A stretch of DNA of 64,000 bases. Source: Neobacillus kokaensis (GTDB lineage Bacteria > Bacillota > Bacilli > Bacillales > Cytobacillaceae). Position 1 is the first letter of the stretch; every line of letters starts with the position of its first letter. Made by a program: the position numbers and the translations under genes. Shown in pieces: positions 39,570 to 47,853 of the stretch. The notes beneath the pieces are model-generated. The model saw nothing but the letters and a program-made list of their open reading frames with translations, made no database searches and had not been told where the DNA came from. The stretch covers positions 107,491-171,490 of the forward strand of contig NZ_BNDS01000010.1 of assembly GCF_014656545.1 (NCBI RefSeq). Direction: 5' to 3'.

Positions 39570-39965
39570 TTAAAATGTTAGTGTAACATCTGCATCTTTT
39601 GCAAAATCTAGAAATGTAACTGCGCCGCCAACCTCGACTCCATCAACAAAGTCCTTCGTATCTAATCCCATGACATCCATTGTCATTTGACAGCCGATAA
39701 ATTTAACGCCTAAGTCGTGAGCCATAGCGACTAACTCCGGAATAGAAGGTACATTTGCTTTAGCAAAACCTTCTGCGAAATGTTCTTTACCTGCTGGCAT
39801 TGACAGCTGTTTATGTGCTTCTTTATGAATTAAATTTAATCCTTCAAATGTAAAGAAAACCGCTACCTCTTGATCGGTTGCTGCAGCCGCCGTAGCGATA
39901 TTAAATACTTTATAGGCATCAAATAAACCACCATTACTTGCGATAATTGCTACTTTTTTATTCAT
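39570..39965 (-). CDS. DsrE/DsrF-like sulfur-carrier protein
   Basis: A 131-residue DsrE-family protein (YrkE-type) with the conserved cysteine in FIGCQMTMDVMGL. Family members bind persulfide sulfur on this Cys and pass it between TusA, rhodanese and other acceptors. GGAGGAAG precedes the ATG. A promoter with a CstR-like operator lies immediately upstream, so it is probably induced by reactive sulfur. Confidence 0.88.
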   Translation of the reverse strand: MNKKVAIIASNGGLFDAYKVFNIATAAAATDQEVAVFFTFEGLNLIHKEAHKQLSMPAGKEHFAEGFAKANVPSIPELVAMAHDLGVKFIGCQMTMDVMGLDTKDFVDGVEVGGAVTFLDFAKDADVTLTF

Positions 39966-40000
39966 TAATGACTTCCTCCTAAAATATCTTTTATTACCAC

Positions 40001-40016
40001 TACCCCTATAGGTATA
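40001..40016. promoter_or_regulatory. CstR/CsoR-like operator upstream of the DsrE gene
   Basis: TACCCCTATAGGTATA is a nearly perfect palindrome of the ATACC...GGTAT type, directly adjoining the -10 of the DsrE promoter. Confidence 0.7.
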
Positions 40017-40044
40017 TAGTAATCTAAAAAAATAATATTGTCAA
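40016..40044 (-). promoter_or_regulatory. Promoter of the DsrE gene
   Basis: On the minus strand TTGACA (40039-40044) and TACTAT (40016-40021) are separated by 17 bp. Confidence 0.75.
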
Positions 40045-40056
40045 ATCTGCTTATCT

Positions 40057-41331
40057 CTATACATTTAGTTGTACCTTGTCTTGTTCCTTATGGCGCGGCC
40101 ATAACACAATTGGAATAAGGAGCAAGGATAAAATGCCGCCTGCCAGCGACAATACAATATAACTTGAATTGGCGACAATCATTCCCGATAATGCTCCGCC
40201 GGAAGCACCTGCCAAAGCAATAAACACATCCACTGTTCCTTGTGTTTTGGCACGTGTCGACGGTTCTGTTGAATCAACAATTAAAGCCGTCCCGCTTATT
40301 AAGCCAATGTTCCATCCTAACCCGAGTAAAGCTAAGGCAGTTCCTAATAAAATCATGGAATCATTTGGAGAAAATGCTGCTATTACCCCCGCAAGCATTA
40401 ACGTCCCTCCGGAAGCAATAGCCATTTTTGTTTTACCAACCCTATCCACTAGTACTCCGGTAATAAGAGAAGGAAGAAACATAGCAGCTACATGAACACC
40501 AATCACAATCCCAATTTCCTTTAAACCATGACCATGATGCTTCATATGAACCGGTGTCATCGTCATGATGGCAACCATCACAATTTGTGTCCAAATCATA
40601 ATAATTGCCCCGACCGTAATCCCCCATTTATTTGTTTCGGAAGCTTCTTCTGCTGAAATTTGTTTGTTTTCTTCTAATTCTCTAGCGATAACAAACGGGT
40701 CCGGACGAAGCATTATAAAAAGGATTAATCCAGCAAGGATAAAAGCAAAAGCGGCTAAAATAAATGGTCCAGCCAATGCTGGGACACCCATTGAAGCAGC
40801 AAGATTCCCCATTACATCTACTAAGTTTGGACCTGCAACCGCACCAAAGGTGGTCGAAACCATCGTTATACTTACTGCAGTTGCCCGCTGCTTTTTACTC
40901 GCCAGGTCTGTTCCCGCATATCGAGCTTGCAAGTTAGCGGCTGTTCCTGCACCGTAAACAAATAAAGAAGCAAATAAAAGAAAAATTTGATTCGTTATCG
41001 CAGCAATCACTACACCAATTGCTCCAACCCCGCCAGTTATGAAACCAGCCGTTAAACCAGTGCGCCGTCCAAAACGATTCGATAATCTCCCGACAAATAA
41101 GGCCGCACCGGCAGAGCCTAATGTAAATAAAGCGGTTGGAAGTCCAGTTAGTGTATCTTTACCAAGCATTTGCTGGGCAAGCAAGGCACCAACTGTAATC
41201 CCCGCAGCAAGACCCGCACCGCCAAATATTTGCGAAAGGCTCACTATAAGCAATGTCCGCTTGTATAACTTCCTTTGCTTATCCGGAGAGTCAATAATGC
41301 TTTGAAATACGTCATCTCTTAAACTAGAAAT
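40057..41331 (-). CDS. MFS transporter in the sulfur cluster, probable ATT start
   Basis: A major-facilitator protein of 12 segments with RLSNRFGRRTG (motif A) and a family-like ending. The first ordinary start codon is a TTG at 41253, but it has no ribosome site and would cut off the N-terminal cytoplasmic segment. In the same frame an ATT at 41331 lies nine bases after a perfect AAAGGAGGTG and adds SSLRDDVFQSIIDSPDKQRK, a plausible N-terminus. I therefore annotate 424 residues with an ATT start (or a sequencing error for ATG). The cargo is unknown; a sulfur compound is suggested by its neighbours only. Confidence 0.72.
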   Translation of the reverse strand: MSSLRDDVFQSIIDSPDKQRKLYKRTLLIVSLSQIFGGAGLAAGITVGALLAQQMLGKDTLTGLPTALFTLGSAGAALFVGRLSNRFGRRTGLTAGFITGGVGAIGVVIAAITNQIFLLFASLFVYGAGTAANLQARYAGTDLASKKQRATAVSITMVSTTFGAVAGPNLVDVMGNLAASMGVPALAGPFILAAFAFILAGLILFIMLRPDPFVIARELEENKQISAEEASETNKWGITVGAIIMIWTQIVMVAIMTMTPVHMKHHGHGLKEIGIVIGVHVAAMFLPSLITGVLVDRVGKTKMAIASGGTLMLAGVIAAFSPNDSMILLGTALALLGLGWNIGLISGTALIVDSTEPSTRAKTQGTVDVFIALAGASGGALSGMIVANSSYIVLSLAGGILSLLLIPIVLWPRHKEQDKVQLNV

Positions 41332-41402
41332 ATTGTAACACCTCCTTTAAAAAGATCATTACTTACAGTTGATTTAGGTAAAACCAAGAGTACCTGCCTC
41401 AC

Positions 41403-42179
41403 TTATAAAATTTCCATCCAAACCTTCACTGCGACAGCGAAAATTAATACTCCCATTACCATTTGCAATACCTTTGTATTAACCCTTTTCCCCGTATTTG
41501 CTCCAATTGGTGAAGCTAACAAGCTGGCAATGACGATAATTAGCGATGGAAGAATCTCAACGTGCCCTGTAGAAACTTTTCCGGTAACCGAACCAATGGA
41601 TGAAATTAAGGTAATCGCTAAAGAGGAGGCAATTGTCATTCTAGTAGGGATTTTTAACACTGTAAGCATGATTGGTACTAACAAGAATGCGCCGCCTGCA
41701 CCGACAATTCCTGCACCAATTCCGACAACGAAGGCCAAAAGTGCCGCAAGCCATTTGTTAAATTTTACCTGATCCAGCGGAATGTCATCAATTCCTTTTT
41801 TAGGAACAAACATCATAACGACAGCAATCAGCGCTAAAATGCCATAGACGATATTAATCCCGCTTTCCGGCATATGAGTTGAACCGAATCCACCTATGAA
41901 ACTACCAAGTAAGATGCTGACTCCCATGTAAGTGATAAGGGTTTTATTTAAAAACCCGCCCTTACGATAGACCAAAACCCCGCCGATCGTCGAAAAGAAA
42001 ACTTGAATAGCGGTAATTCCGGAAACTTCATGCGCTGTAAAATGTCCAACTCCAAGCATTGCAGGAATATATAACAACATAGGAAAGTTGATTATCGCGC
42101 CGCCAATGCCTAACATCCCTGAAATGAAGGAACCTATAAAACCGAGCAGGAAGAGCGTTATGATAAGGTTGATATCCAT
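41403..42179 (-). CDS. TauE/SafE-family sulfite or sulfonate exporter
   Basis: A 258-residue TauE/SafE protein with about eight membrane segments and the repeated family block [15 protein letters not shown] and [15 protein letters not shown]. Family members export sulfite, thiosulfate-like or sulfonate compounds. AGAAGGT precedes the ATG. It lies upstream of the MFS gene by about 70 bp. In persulfide operons such an exporter removes the sulfite made by persulfide dioxygenase. Confidence 0.87.
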   Translation of the reverse strand: MDINLIITLFLLGFIGSFISGMLGIGGAIINFPMLLYIPAMLGVGHFTAHEVSGITAIQVFFSTIGGVLVYRKGGFLNKTLITYMGVSILLGSFIGGFGSTHMPESGINIVYGILALIAVVMMFVPKKGIDDIPLDQVKFNKWLAALLAFVVGIGAGIVGAGGAFLLVPIMLTVLKIPTRMTIASSLAITLISSIGSVTGKVSTGHVEILPSLIIVIASLLASPIGANTGKRVNTKVLQMVMGVLIFAVAVKVWMEIL

Positions 42180-42464
42180 GTTGTTTTACCTTCTTTCTGT
42201 AGAAAGGGTCTTTTATCTAATTCCCTCATCTAAAGATTTTATAAACCTATTATAAACTGTATTTAAAAATTGAGATACCCATTCATTATAATTGAATGCA
42301 GGCACTCATGCTGCCTCTGATACTTCCATAAATACTAAATTTTTTCACCATTCGCTTTTACACTCTATACTATAAAAATAAGTCAATAAACTATTGTAAA
42401 TTTACGTATATACATTATAATTCATAGTATAAACATAGGATTTAAAGGAATAGGAGGATAAAAT

Positions 42465-42638
42465 GTGATTTTTAAAAACCTCTTTATGGAACATTGCCCT
42501 AAATGTAAAAAAGTATTGGAAACAAAACATTCAAAACCTTTTAAATCAATTGTTATTAAATTATGCCCAGAAAACCATTACCAAAAAGAATTTCACCCAG
42601 CTTTAGAAACATATATTGAAACCTATAAGGTTTCTTAA
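42465..42638 (+). CDS. Small CxxC protein
   Basis: A 57-residue frame, MIFKNLFMEHCPKCKKVLET and onwards, with GTG start eight bases after AGGAGG. The Cys-Pro-Lys-Cys pair and a later Cys and His (KLCPENHYQ) suggest a small zinc-ribbon-like metal site. It is followed by a terminator. I do not recognise it. It is the only plus-strand gene inside the sulfur cluster. Confidence 0.65.
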   Translation: MIFKNLFMEHCPKCKKVLETKHSKPFKSIVIKLCPENHYQKEFHPALETYIETYKVS

Positions 42639-42648
42639 AAACTTCCAT

Positions 42649-42680
42649 AAAAGAAGGCAGATGTTCGTCTGCCTCTTTTA
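42649..42680. terminator. Bidirectional terminator
   Basis: AGGCAGA pairs with TCTGCCT around TGTTCG, with T-rich sequence on both strands, between the CxxC gene and the convergent Sec-HesB gene. Confidence 0.85.
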
Positions 42681-42700
42681 CAAATGGTTGTAAAAACCCC

Positions 42701-42988
42701 CTACACTCTGAGCAATTTAAATTGACCGCCCCCAAATAAGGTTTTAACATAATCAAGTTTGGTATGGTCAAAATAAACTTTGTCTCTTTCGTTAACTAAA
42801 AATTGAATTCCATCCTGTTCAGTGAATTCATCACTTTCTAAAGCTGACTCTTCCAGAGCCAGACGAAGCTGTGGCCCCCCTCAGCCAATCCCCATAGATA
42901 AACGGATAAGCGGCTTTTTACCTCCATCAATAAGATCCTGAACCTCATTTGTAATCGCCGATATAGCGGCTGGTGTAATTTTAAGCAT
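42701..42988 (-). CDS. Second HesB/YneR-like protein with in-frame TGA (selenocysteine)
   Basis: Reading the TGA at 42881-42883 as Sec gives a 95-residue HesB-type protein with the Sec in SMGIG-U-GGPQL at residue 36. It shares the Sec block, LEES/LEER-type strand and YFDHTKLDYV with the yneR copy and likewise has no cysteine. GGAGG lies six bases before the ATG. It starts 72 bp after the rhodanese-MBL gene with no terminator in the gap, so it is probably the last gene of the TusA-rhodanese / rhodanese-MBL operon. A strong SECIS-like hairpin follows the TGA. A sulfur or Fe-S redox role in this operon is inferred. Confidence 0.9.
42844..42862 (-). promoter_or_regulatory. Candidate bacterial SECIS of the second Sec-HesB gene
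   Basis: In the mRNA, CTGGCTCT-GGA-AGAGTCAG forms an 8-bp hairpin with one G-U pair, 18 nt after the TGA. The GGA loop lies at the same distance (27 nt) as in the yneR copy, but the stem is longer. Confidence 0.75.
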
Positions 42989-43060
42989 AACAATCCTCCA
43001 CTTATCTAAATTTAAGGTACGCGCATTCTAGTCCCGGTACTACTTTTAATATATCTAGCT

Positions 43061-44188
43061 TTATCGAACAGCACAACGGTTTGGACCAATTTCCATTTCC
43101 CGCTGCTGATCTAGGTCTGGATTTATTTTACCCATATTTGTTTCACGAATTTCTTGATAAGCATTTGGCTGCGGTGGTAAGTTTTCGGTTACTAATTTTC
43201 TAAATTCAACTTCATCATCGATATTTAGACCATGGTTCTTCGTAAACAATGTACCTAATTTTTCTGCCACAGTACCATCCTTGTTAAGCTCATCAATAAT
43301 CATAAAATGTGCAGGAAGAACAAGAAGCTCTTCTGATAATTCTCTATAACGTTTATAAAGAGTTTCCCGCAAATCTCCCACCCAATCTTCTGCTTTTCCA
43401 GCCAGATCAGGTCTTCCAATAGAATCAATGAATAAAATATCACCTGAGAGCAAATATTTTTTATCCACTACAAAAGAAGTGGATCCAATTGTATGCCCTG
43501 GAGAATATAGTGCATGAATATTAATTTTTGTCTTTCCAATTGTTACGTCATTGCCATCTTGTAATGGCTGATACTCAAAGGTTACTTCTGCTGCGTCCTT
43601 TGGCGGCAGCCAATATTGTGCACCAGTTTTTTCTGCAATGATACGTCCACCTGAAATATGGTCGGCGTGAAGATGTGTGTCGAATACATGTTTGATTTTC
43701 ACCCCGATGCTTTCTGCAAAATGAATATAGGTTTTGGTCATTCGTGTAGCATCAATTAGGGCAGCTTCTCCATTAGAAACAACCATGTAGGATAAGCATC
43801 CTTTTCCGATTCGAACAAACTGATAGATCTCTCCCCCATCGTTTAAATCGCCGACCTTAACGGGCTCTAAATACTCACTCCAAGTCTTCATGCCGCCTTC
43901 CAAGTAAGAAATAGTTAATCCTGCTTCAGACAGCATTTCTGCCACCATAATCGAAGAACCTTCCTTGGCACATACGACTAATATTTTTTTGTCTGCCGGA
44001 ATTTTATCGAGGATCCCTTCCACTCCATCTAATAATTCAAAATAAGGAACATTTAAATAGTCAAAGTTCTCCCCTTCTATTTTCCAATCTTGAAAATCAC
44101 TTTCATTCCTTACATCAAGAATAAACAATTCTTCCTTATTAAAAATCTTTTTGGTTACTTCTCTTGCCGTCATGACAGTTACAGTCAT
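43061..44188 (-). CDS. Rhodanese-metallo-beta-lactamase fusion (persulfide dioxygenase-like)
   Basis: A 375-residue two-domain protein. Residues 1-105 form a rhodanese domain ([11 protein letters not shown]; Cys in [10 protein letters not shown]). The rest is a metallo-beta-lactamase fold with [11 protein letters not shown] and the later [11 protein letters not shown] and [16 protein letters not shown] blocks, typical of persulfide dioxygenases (ETHE1/CstB/YrkH types). It would oxidise a persulfide to sulfite, with the rhodanese supplying or removing sulfane sulfur. I prefer the ATG at 44188 over an upstream TTG that has no ribosome site. It is the second gene of the operon starting with TusA-rhodanese. 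Confidence 0.88.
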   Translation of the reverse strand: MTVTVMTAREVTKKIFNKEELFILDVRNESDFQDWKIEGENFDYLNVPYFELLDGVEGILDKIPADKKILVVCAKEGSSIMVAEMLSEAGLTISYLEGGMKTWSEYLEPVKVGDLNDGGEIYQFVRIGKGCLSYMVVSNGEAALIDATRMTKTYIHFAESIGVKIKHVFDTHLHADHISGGRIIAEKTGAQYWLPPKDAAEVTFEYQPLQDGNDVTIGKTKINIHALYSPGHTIGSTSFVVDKKYLLSGDILFIDSIGRPDLAGKAEDWVGDLRETLYKRYRELSEELLVLPAHFMIIDELNKDGTVAEKLGTLFTKNHGLNIDDEVEFRKLVTENLPPQPNAYQEIRETNMGKINPDLDQQREMEIGPNRCAVR

Positions 44189-44234
44189 TTTCTTATTTAC
44201 CCCCTGTGGTATTATTTTTGTCAAAAAAATTTGT

Positions 44235-44810
44235 TTATTGATTAATTCCTGTTGTTTTCCCAGTCCATTGGCTCATACCAGGCACCACATTAATTACATT
44301 TTTAAATCCATTTTCTGCTAATTTTTGTGCCGCTAAATCACTACGGTTTCCTGTACGACAAACAACACAGATTGCAGCTTCTTTTTTTAATTCACTCAAA
44401 TGTTCTACCAGTTTACCTATAGGAATGGATAGAGCACCTGGGATATGGTTAAAAGCATATTCCGCCGCTTCTCTTACATCAAGAATGATGATCTCTTCAT
44501 TAGCCTCAAGCTTATTTTCTAACTCTTCATTATCGATAATATTTGGATGTTTCTTGTCATTTGTTTCTTCGTTTGAGGATTTACGAAGATAATGTTTCAA
44601 AATTTCACCTTCCTCAATGATTCCTAAATATTGATGCCCGGTGCTGTCAGCCCATGCTTTTATGTCAGCCTTAGAGCCTTTATCCGTAGCTAGAACTTCT
44701 AATACCTGCCCAGCCTCCAAGCTGTCCATTGCTCTTTTTGTTTTTACGATTGGCATTGGACAGGACAAGCCTTTTGCATCTACTACTACATTTGCTTCCA
44801 TGTTATTCAT
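44235..44810 (-). CDS. TusA-rhodanese fusion sulfurtransferase
   Basis: A 191-residue fusion of a TusA sulfur carrier (residues 5-75; Cys in [15 protein letters not shown]) and a rhodanese (residues 95-190; [11 protein letters not shown] and the active-site loop [11 protein letters not shown]). YrkF in B. subtilis has this arrangement. It would shuttle persulfide sulfur from one domain to the other and on to partners. GGAGG precedes the ATG. Two CstR-like palindromes lie upstream, one inside the promoter. Confidence 0.9.
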   Translation of the reverse strand: MNNMEANVVVDAKGLSCPMPIVKTKRAMDSLEAGQVLEVLATDKGSKADIKAWADSTGHQYLGIIEEGEILKHYLRKSSNEETNDKKHPNIIDNEELENKLEANEEIIILDVREAAEYAFNHIPGALSIPIGKLVEHLSELKKEAAICVVCRTGNRSDLAAQKLAENGFKNVINVVPGMSQWTGKTTGINQ

Positions 44811-44822
44811 CCTTTTCCTCCT

Positions 44823-44838
44823 ATACCTATAAGGGTAT
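44823..44838. promoter_or_regulatory. CstR/CsoR-like operator in the leader of the TusA-rhodanese gene
   Basis: ATACC-TATAAG-GGTAT is a near-palindrome of the cluster type, 12 bp before the start codon and downstream of the promoter. Confidence 0.65.
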
Positions 44839-44898
44839 TTTTTATGTTAAAAAAATTATCTTTTCTTGGTGTTAAAGAATAACCCCTGAACAATTTTC

Positions 44899-44927
44899 AT
44901 TGTATACCCTTATGGGTATAAAGTCAA
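44899..44927 (-). promoter_or_regulatory. Promoter of the TusA-rhodanese operon with an internal operator
   Basis: TTGACT (44922-44927) and TACAAT (44899-44904) are 17 bp apart on the minus strand. The perfect palindrome TATACCC-TTAT-GGGTATA (44903-44920) fills the spacer, so a bound repressor should directly exclude RNA polymerase. Confidence 0.8.
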
Positions 44928-44933
44928 CAAAAA

Positions 44934-44963
44934 TAAAAGAAGGCCTCGTTTTTAAAGAGACCT
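44934..44963 (-). terminator. Probable terminator of the rhodanese lipoprotein gene
   Basis: AGGCCTC pairs with GAGACCT (one G-U) and is followed by a T-rich stretch on the minus strand, just after the stop. Confidence 0.65.
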
Positions 44964-44977
44964 CAGTCCATAATTAA

Positions 44978-45346
44978 TTATTTCTCAATTTCATATCTCC
45001 AGTTATTCATACCGCCAGTCATATTATAAACTTTTATAAAACCATTATCAGTTAAAATTTCACTGGCTTGAGCCGACCGCTTCCCGCTTCGGCAAACAAC
45101 TAAATAAGCTGCATCTGTTTTTAATTCATTTAACCTTCCTTCTAATTCCTGCAATGGGATCAATGTTGCGTTTGGTATATGACCTTGTTGATATTCTTCT
45201 TGAGTTCTTACATCAAGCACAATTAGCTTATTATTTCCGATGAGCTGTTTTGCATCTTCAGCAGTTACATTTTTATATCCTTTGTTTCCACAGGCTGTAA
45301 GAAAAATCATTAGAACGAAAACTAAAGTGAACGCAAACTTTTTCAT
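44978..45346 (-). CDS. Rhodanese-domain lipoprotein
   Basis: A 122-residue protein with a lipoprotein signal (lipobox LTAC, Cys at about residue 19) and one rhodanese domain with the active-site loop YLVVCRSGKRSA. It would be anchored to the outer face of the membrane and handle sulfane sulfur there. The ATG at 45346 follows GGGAGA; the longer frame is not needed. A CstR-like palindrome lies about 165 bp upstream. Confidence 0.87.
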   Translation of the reverse strand: MKKFAFTLVFVLMIFLTACGNKGYKNVTAEDAKQLIGNNKLIVLDVRTQEEYQQGHIPNATLIPLQELEGRLNELKTDAAYLVVCRSGKRSAQASEILTDNGFIKVYNMTGGMNNWRYEIEK

Positions 45347-45508
45347 TAGTACTTCTCCCTCTCCTATTCTAACCTTCTTTTTTACCACTGCTTCCGTATG
45401 CAGAGGAATGTTTTACAGCAGACATAGATTGTCTGATTCTTAAGATGCTCTTTTAATCGGATACCTCTCGAGATGTTATGTACGTTAGGAGATACCATAT
45501 TAGACCTC

Positions 45509-45524
45509 ATACCTATAAGGGTAT
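45509..45524. promoter_or_regulatory. CstR/CsoR-like operator upstream of the rhodanese lipoprotein gene
   Basis: ATACC-TATAAG-GGTAT, identical in sequence to the copy at 44823-44838. The promoter elements next to it are weak (TTGCAT and an unclear -10). Confidence 0.6.
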
Positions 45525-45533
45525 TATGAATGC

Positions 45534-45576
45534 AATAAAAAAATGTGTAAAGTCCTTTTCGAAGACTTTCACATTT
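45534..45576 (-). terminator. Terminator of splB
   Basis: AAATGTG-AAAGTC pairs with GACTTT-CACATTT, followed by seven T residues on the minus strand. Confidence 0.85.
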
Positions 45577-45617
45577 TCTTCATAATCGGCAAAGTGCTTC
45601 CTATTTACCAGTATACT

Positions 45618-46643
45618 TCAGGTAAAATATTCCAATTTTGCTTTAGGGAAAAATTTTTCCATATAAGAATGAAGGTGTTGTTTAATATCTTCTTCTTCTT
45701 CTTTTTGATAAATGTACTTGCCGATGCCATATTTGCCCCATTTATATCGGCGAGCTGTTTCATCCAACTCTAATTTGGTCATGGGATAGTTCTTTTCGAT
45801 AATTTTCTTAGCTGGTTTAGTAAACCTGTGCTGGATAAACTCAAATGTAATATCCTCCCTTGCCTCTTTTGGAAGCTCCTCATTTAGTCTTTCAAATAGA
45901 TGATAATAGCCTTCTTCCCATCCCTCATGCAAATAAATCGGGGCCACAATAAACCCTAACGGATATCCTGCTCTCGCCACTTTTCCGGCGGCTTCAATCC
46001 GTTTAGCCAATGGCGAGGTCCCAGGCTCAAAATTTTTTATCACATAATCTGCATTTACACTGAAGCGGAACCTTGTTTTTCCGTTATGCTTGGCATCTAA
46101 TAAATGATCTACATGGTGAAATTTAGTAACAAACCGAAGTCTGCCCATATCTGTTTTCCCAAAATGTTCAATTGCCCGCTTCAACGTATGTGTCAAATGA
46201 TCAATCCCAACAATATCTGAAGTACAGGAGGCTTCAAATCTGGTAATTTCAGGAGCCCGCTCTTCCATGTATTGATCAGCAGCTTCCAAAATTTCATCCA
46301 CATTTACATAAGTACGTATGTAAGGCTTTGTTCCCATCGTCGTTTGTAAATAACAATAGTGGCAATGCCCCATGCATCCCGTGGCAAACGGTATAGCATA
46401 TTCAGCTGAAGGCTTGGATGTATCAAACTTCAGTGTTTTTCGAATACCAACGACCAATGTTGATTTAGCTATACGATACCTTTGAAAATCGTTTTCCCCA
46501 GGTAGGTTTCTAACTTGGTTATGAGAGGTTGTGTAGCGAATTTCTACATCCATTTTTTCGAATTTTTCTTTAAGTTCCACTCCAAGTGGATATTCCAAGG
46601 CTTTCGGTTCAAAGTATACAAGCTGAGGTGTAAATGGTTTCAT
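45618..46643 (-). CDS. splB: Spore photoproduct lyase
   Basis: SplB is a radical-SAM enzyme that repairs the UV-induced spore photoproduct in DNA during germination. It is 341 residues. The iron-sulfur motif is GCMGHCHYC (Cx3Cx2C), and the family Cys is in FEASCTSDIVG. TGGAGG lies twelve bases before the ATG. It follows splA by 18 bp, as in B. subtilis. Confidence 0.96.
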   Translation of the reverse strand: MKPFTPQLVYFEPKALEYPLGVELKEKFEKMDVEIRYTTSHNQVRNLPGENDFQRYRIAKSTLVVGIRKTLKFDTSKPSAEYAIPFATGCMGHCHYCYLQTTMGTKPYIRTYVNVDEILEAADQYMEERAPEITRFEASCTSDIVGIDHLTHTLKRAIEHFGKTDMGRLRFVTKFHHVDHLLDAKHNGKTRFRFSVNADYVIKNFEPGTSPLAKRIEAAGKVARAGYPLGFIVAPIYLHEGWEEGYYHLFERLNEELPKEAREDITFEFIQHRFTKPAKKIIEKNYPMTKLELDETARRYKWGKYGIGKYIYQKEEEEDIKQHLHSYMEKFFPKAKLEYFT

Positions 46644-46661
46644 AAAAGGTAAACCTCCATT

Positions 46662-46907
46662 TTAATACCCTCCGAAATATTGCTCATAAGCTTGAATTGC
46701 TTCTGTTTCACTTGAATAAACGGCTGTTTCATTTGTTAATGGATAATAGTTCTCATACAGAAATAATGCCAATTCATTGGGATGATCGGGATGATTAACA
46801 ACAGCAGCTGCCTGCACATTAGCCACATCCTGTGTATGAGGATTTCGATAAAATACATAGACGATATCTCCCGGATTATAGGGAGTGCCGTTAATATTTA
46901 CATCCAT
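46662..46907 (-). CDS. splA: Transcriptional regulator SplA
   Basis: An 81-residue TRAP-like protein: GDIVYVFYRNPHTQDVANVQ and ELALFLYENYYPL match SplA, a negative regulator of the splAB operon. I chose the ATG at 46907 (MDVNINGTPY), which has GAGGAAGGTGA upstream; the longer frame has no support. It is the first gene of splA-splB. Confidence 0.88.
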   Translation of the reverse strand: MDVNINGTPYNPGDIVYVFYRNPHTQDVANVQAAAVVNHPDHPNELALFLYENYYPLTNETAVYSSETEAIQAYEQYFGGY

Positions 46908-46955
46908 TTTCTTCACCTTCCTCGAAATTTTTAAAAAACCTATCATGGCCTCAAA

Positions 46956-46978
46956 GAAAAAACGCCGCAAAAGGGCGT
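46956..46978 (-). terminator. Terminator of the small gene upstream of splA
   Basis: ACGCC pairs with GGCGT around a short loop, followed by T6 on the minus strand. Confidence 0.75.
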
Positions 46979-46982
46979 GAAT

Positions 46983-47150
46983 TTAAGAGGTTGAAGAATT
47001 TTTGTCCGTTCTATTTGTTAATCTCTCTGCATTGGGGTCTATTTCTCCATACCCAGTTACTTTCGAAGCGTGTTCTTCATGGTATTTGGTCCCTGAACCT
47101 GTTTGCTCTGCAGTCTTACTTTTTATGTTTTCACGATTAATCTGAACCAA
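46983..47150 (-). CDS. Small hydrophilic protein, possibly spore-related
   Basis: A 55-residue polar frame, with TTG start seven bases after a very strong AGGAGGTGA and a terminator after the stop. It contains TAEQTGSGTKYHEEHASKVT and ends KNSSTS. The composition, without aromatic core or cysteine, resembles small spore proteins, but I cannot assign a family. It lies just upstream of splA in the same orientation. Confidence 0.65.
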   Translation of the reverse strand: MVQINRENIKSKTAEQTGSGTKYHEEHASKVTGYGEIDPNAERLTNRTDKNSSTS

Positions 47151-47289
47151 TGTTAATCACCTCCTCTTTATATTAGGGTTTGTAATAGTGGCAAAGTTAT
47201 TCGAATTGTTTAAGAAGATTTAATAGCCCTGTATGTTAATTCATTTTTGGTAAATAATAGTACAAAACTACTAACAGGAGTGAATATCA

Positions 47290-47718
47290 ATGATTTTATT
47301 ACAAACGCCTATTGAAGGAAAACAAGCTAATTTTGGGGCAGCCCGAAATGTTTTTGACTCCTTCGGCTGCAGTTTCTGCAGTAATTTTGACTACCATCAA
47401 GGGAAATTTGATGCTCTGTTATGGCGGGATGGCGGAGAATCCATCTATTTGCGGGTGCCGATTTATGTTGTAGACGGGGAGTTGGATCATTCCAGTGCCC
47501 AAATTGAATTTGGCGCACCTTTTGTCATTAAACACGTCGTAAATGTTGGACTAGATCACGATGAAAACTCTTTTGTGACCGGGACAACCGGACTTGATCA
47601 ATTTCAAAAACCATTAGACCAAGATGGCTATATTTATGATAAAAGCAGGTGGGAACAAGCCGGTAAAGAAACAGTTGAACGAATTATGAATTCTATGACG
47701 GGACTGCTTAGCTCCTAG
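47290..47718 (+). CDS. YugN-like protein
   Basis: A 142-residue soluble protein resembling the YugN-like family: a beta-rich core with YLRVPIYVVDGELDHSSAQI and GAPFVIKHVVNVGLDHDE. No function is known to me. AGGAGTGA precedes the ATG. It is monocistronic, with a terminator after it. Confidence 0.72.
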   Translation: MILLQTPIEGKQANFGAARNVFDSFGCSFCSNFDYHQGKFDALLWRDGGESIYLRVPIYVVDGELDHSSAQIEFGAPFVIKHVVNVGLDHDENSFVTGTTGLDQFQKPLDQDGYIYDKSRWEQAGKETVERIMNSMTGLLSS

Positions 47719-47728
47719 TTTATAAAAC

Positions 47729-47764
47729 AAGAGCACAGAAAAGTTTGCTCTGTCATATTTTTTA
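47729..47764 (+). terminator. Terminator of the YugN-like gene
   Basis: AGAGCA pairs with TGCTCT around a 10-nt loop, followed by a T-rich tail. Confidence 0.7.
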
Positions 47765-47853
47765 AAACAAGCCAATTTTTAAAAATTAATGGGAAAAACA
47801 ATCCCATTTTCCTAAGTTCTGCATTTACTATTTCTGAGAGGAGGGGATGGTAA

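Noticed and set aside
42463-42468. ATG followed at once by TGA before the small CxxC gene, as a Sec codon
   Set aside because: The overlapping GTG with a proper AGGAGG distance explains the frame. Sec at position 2 has no precedent I know.
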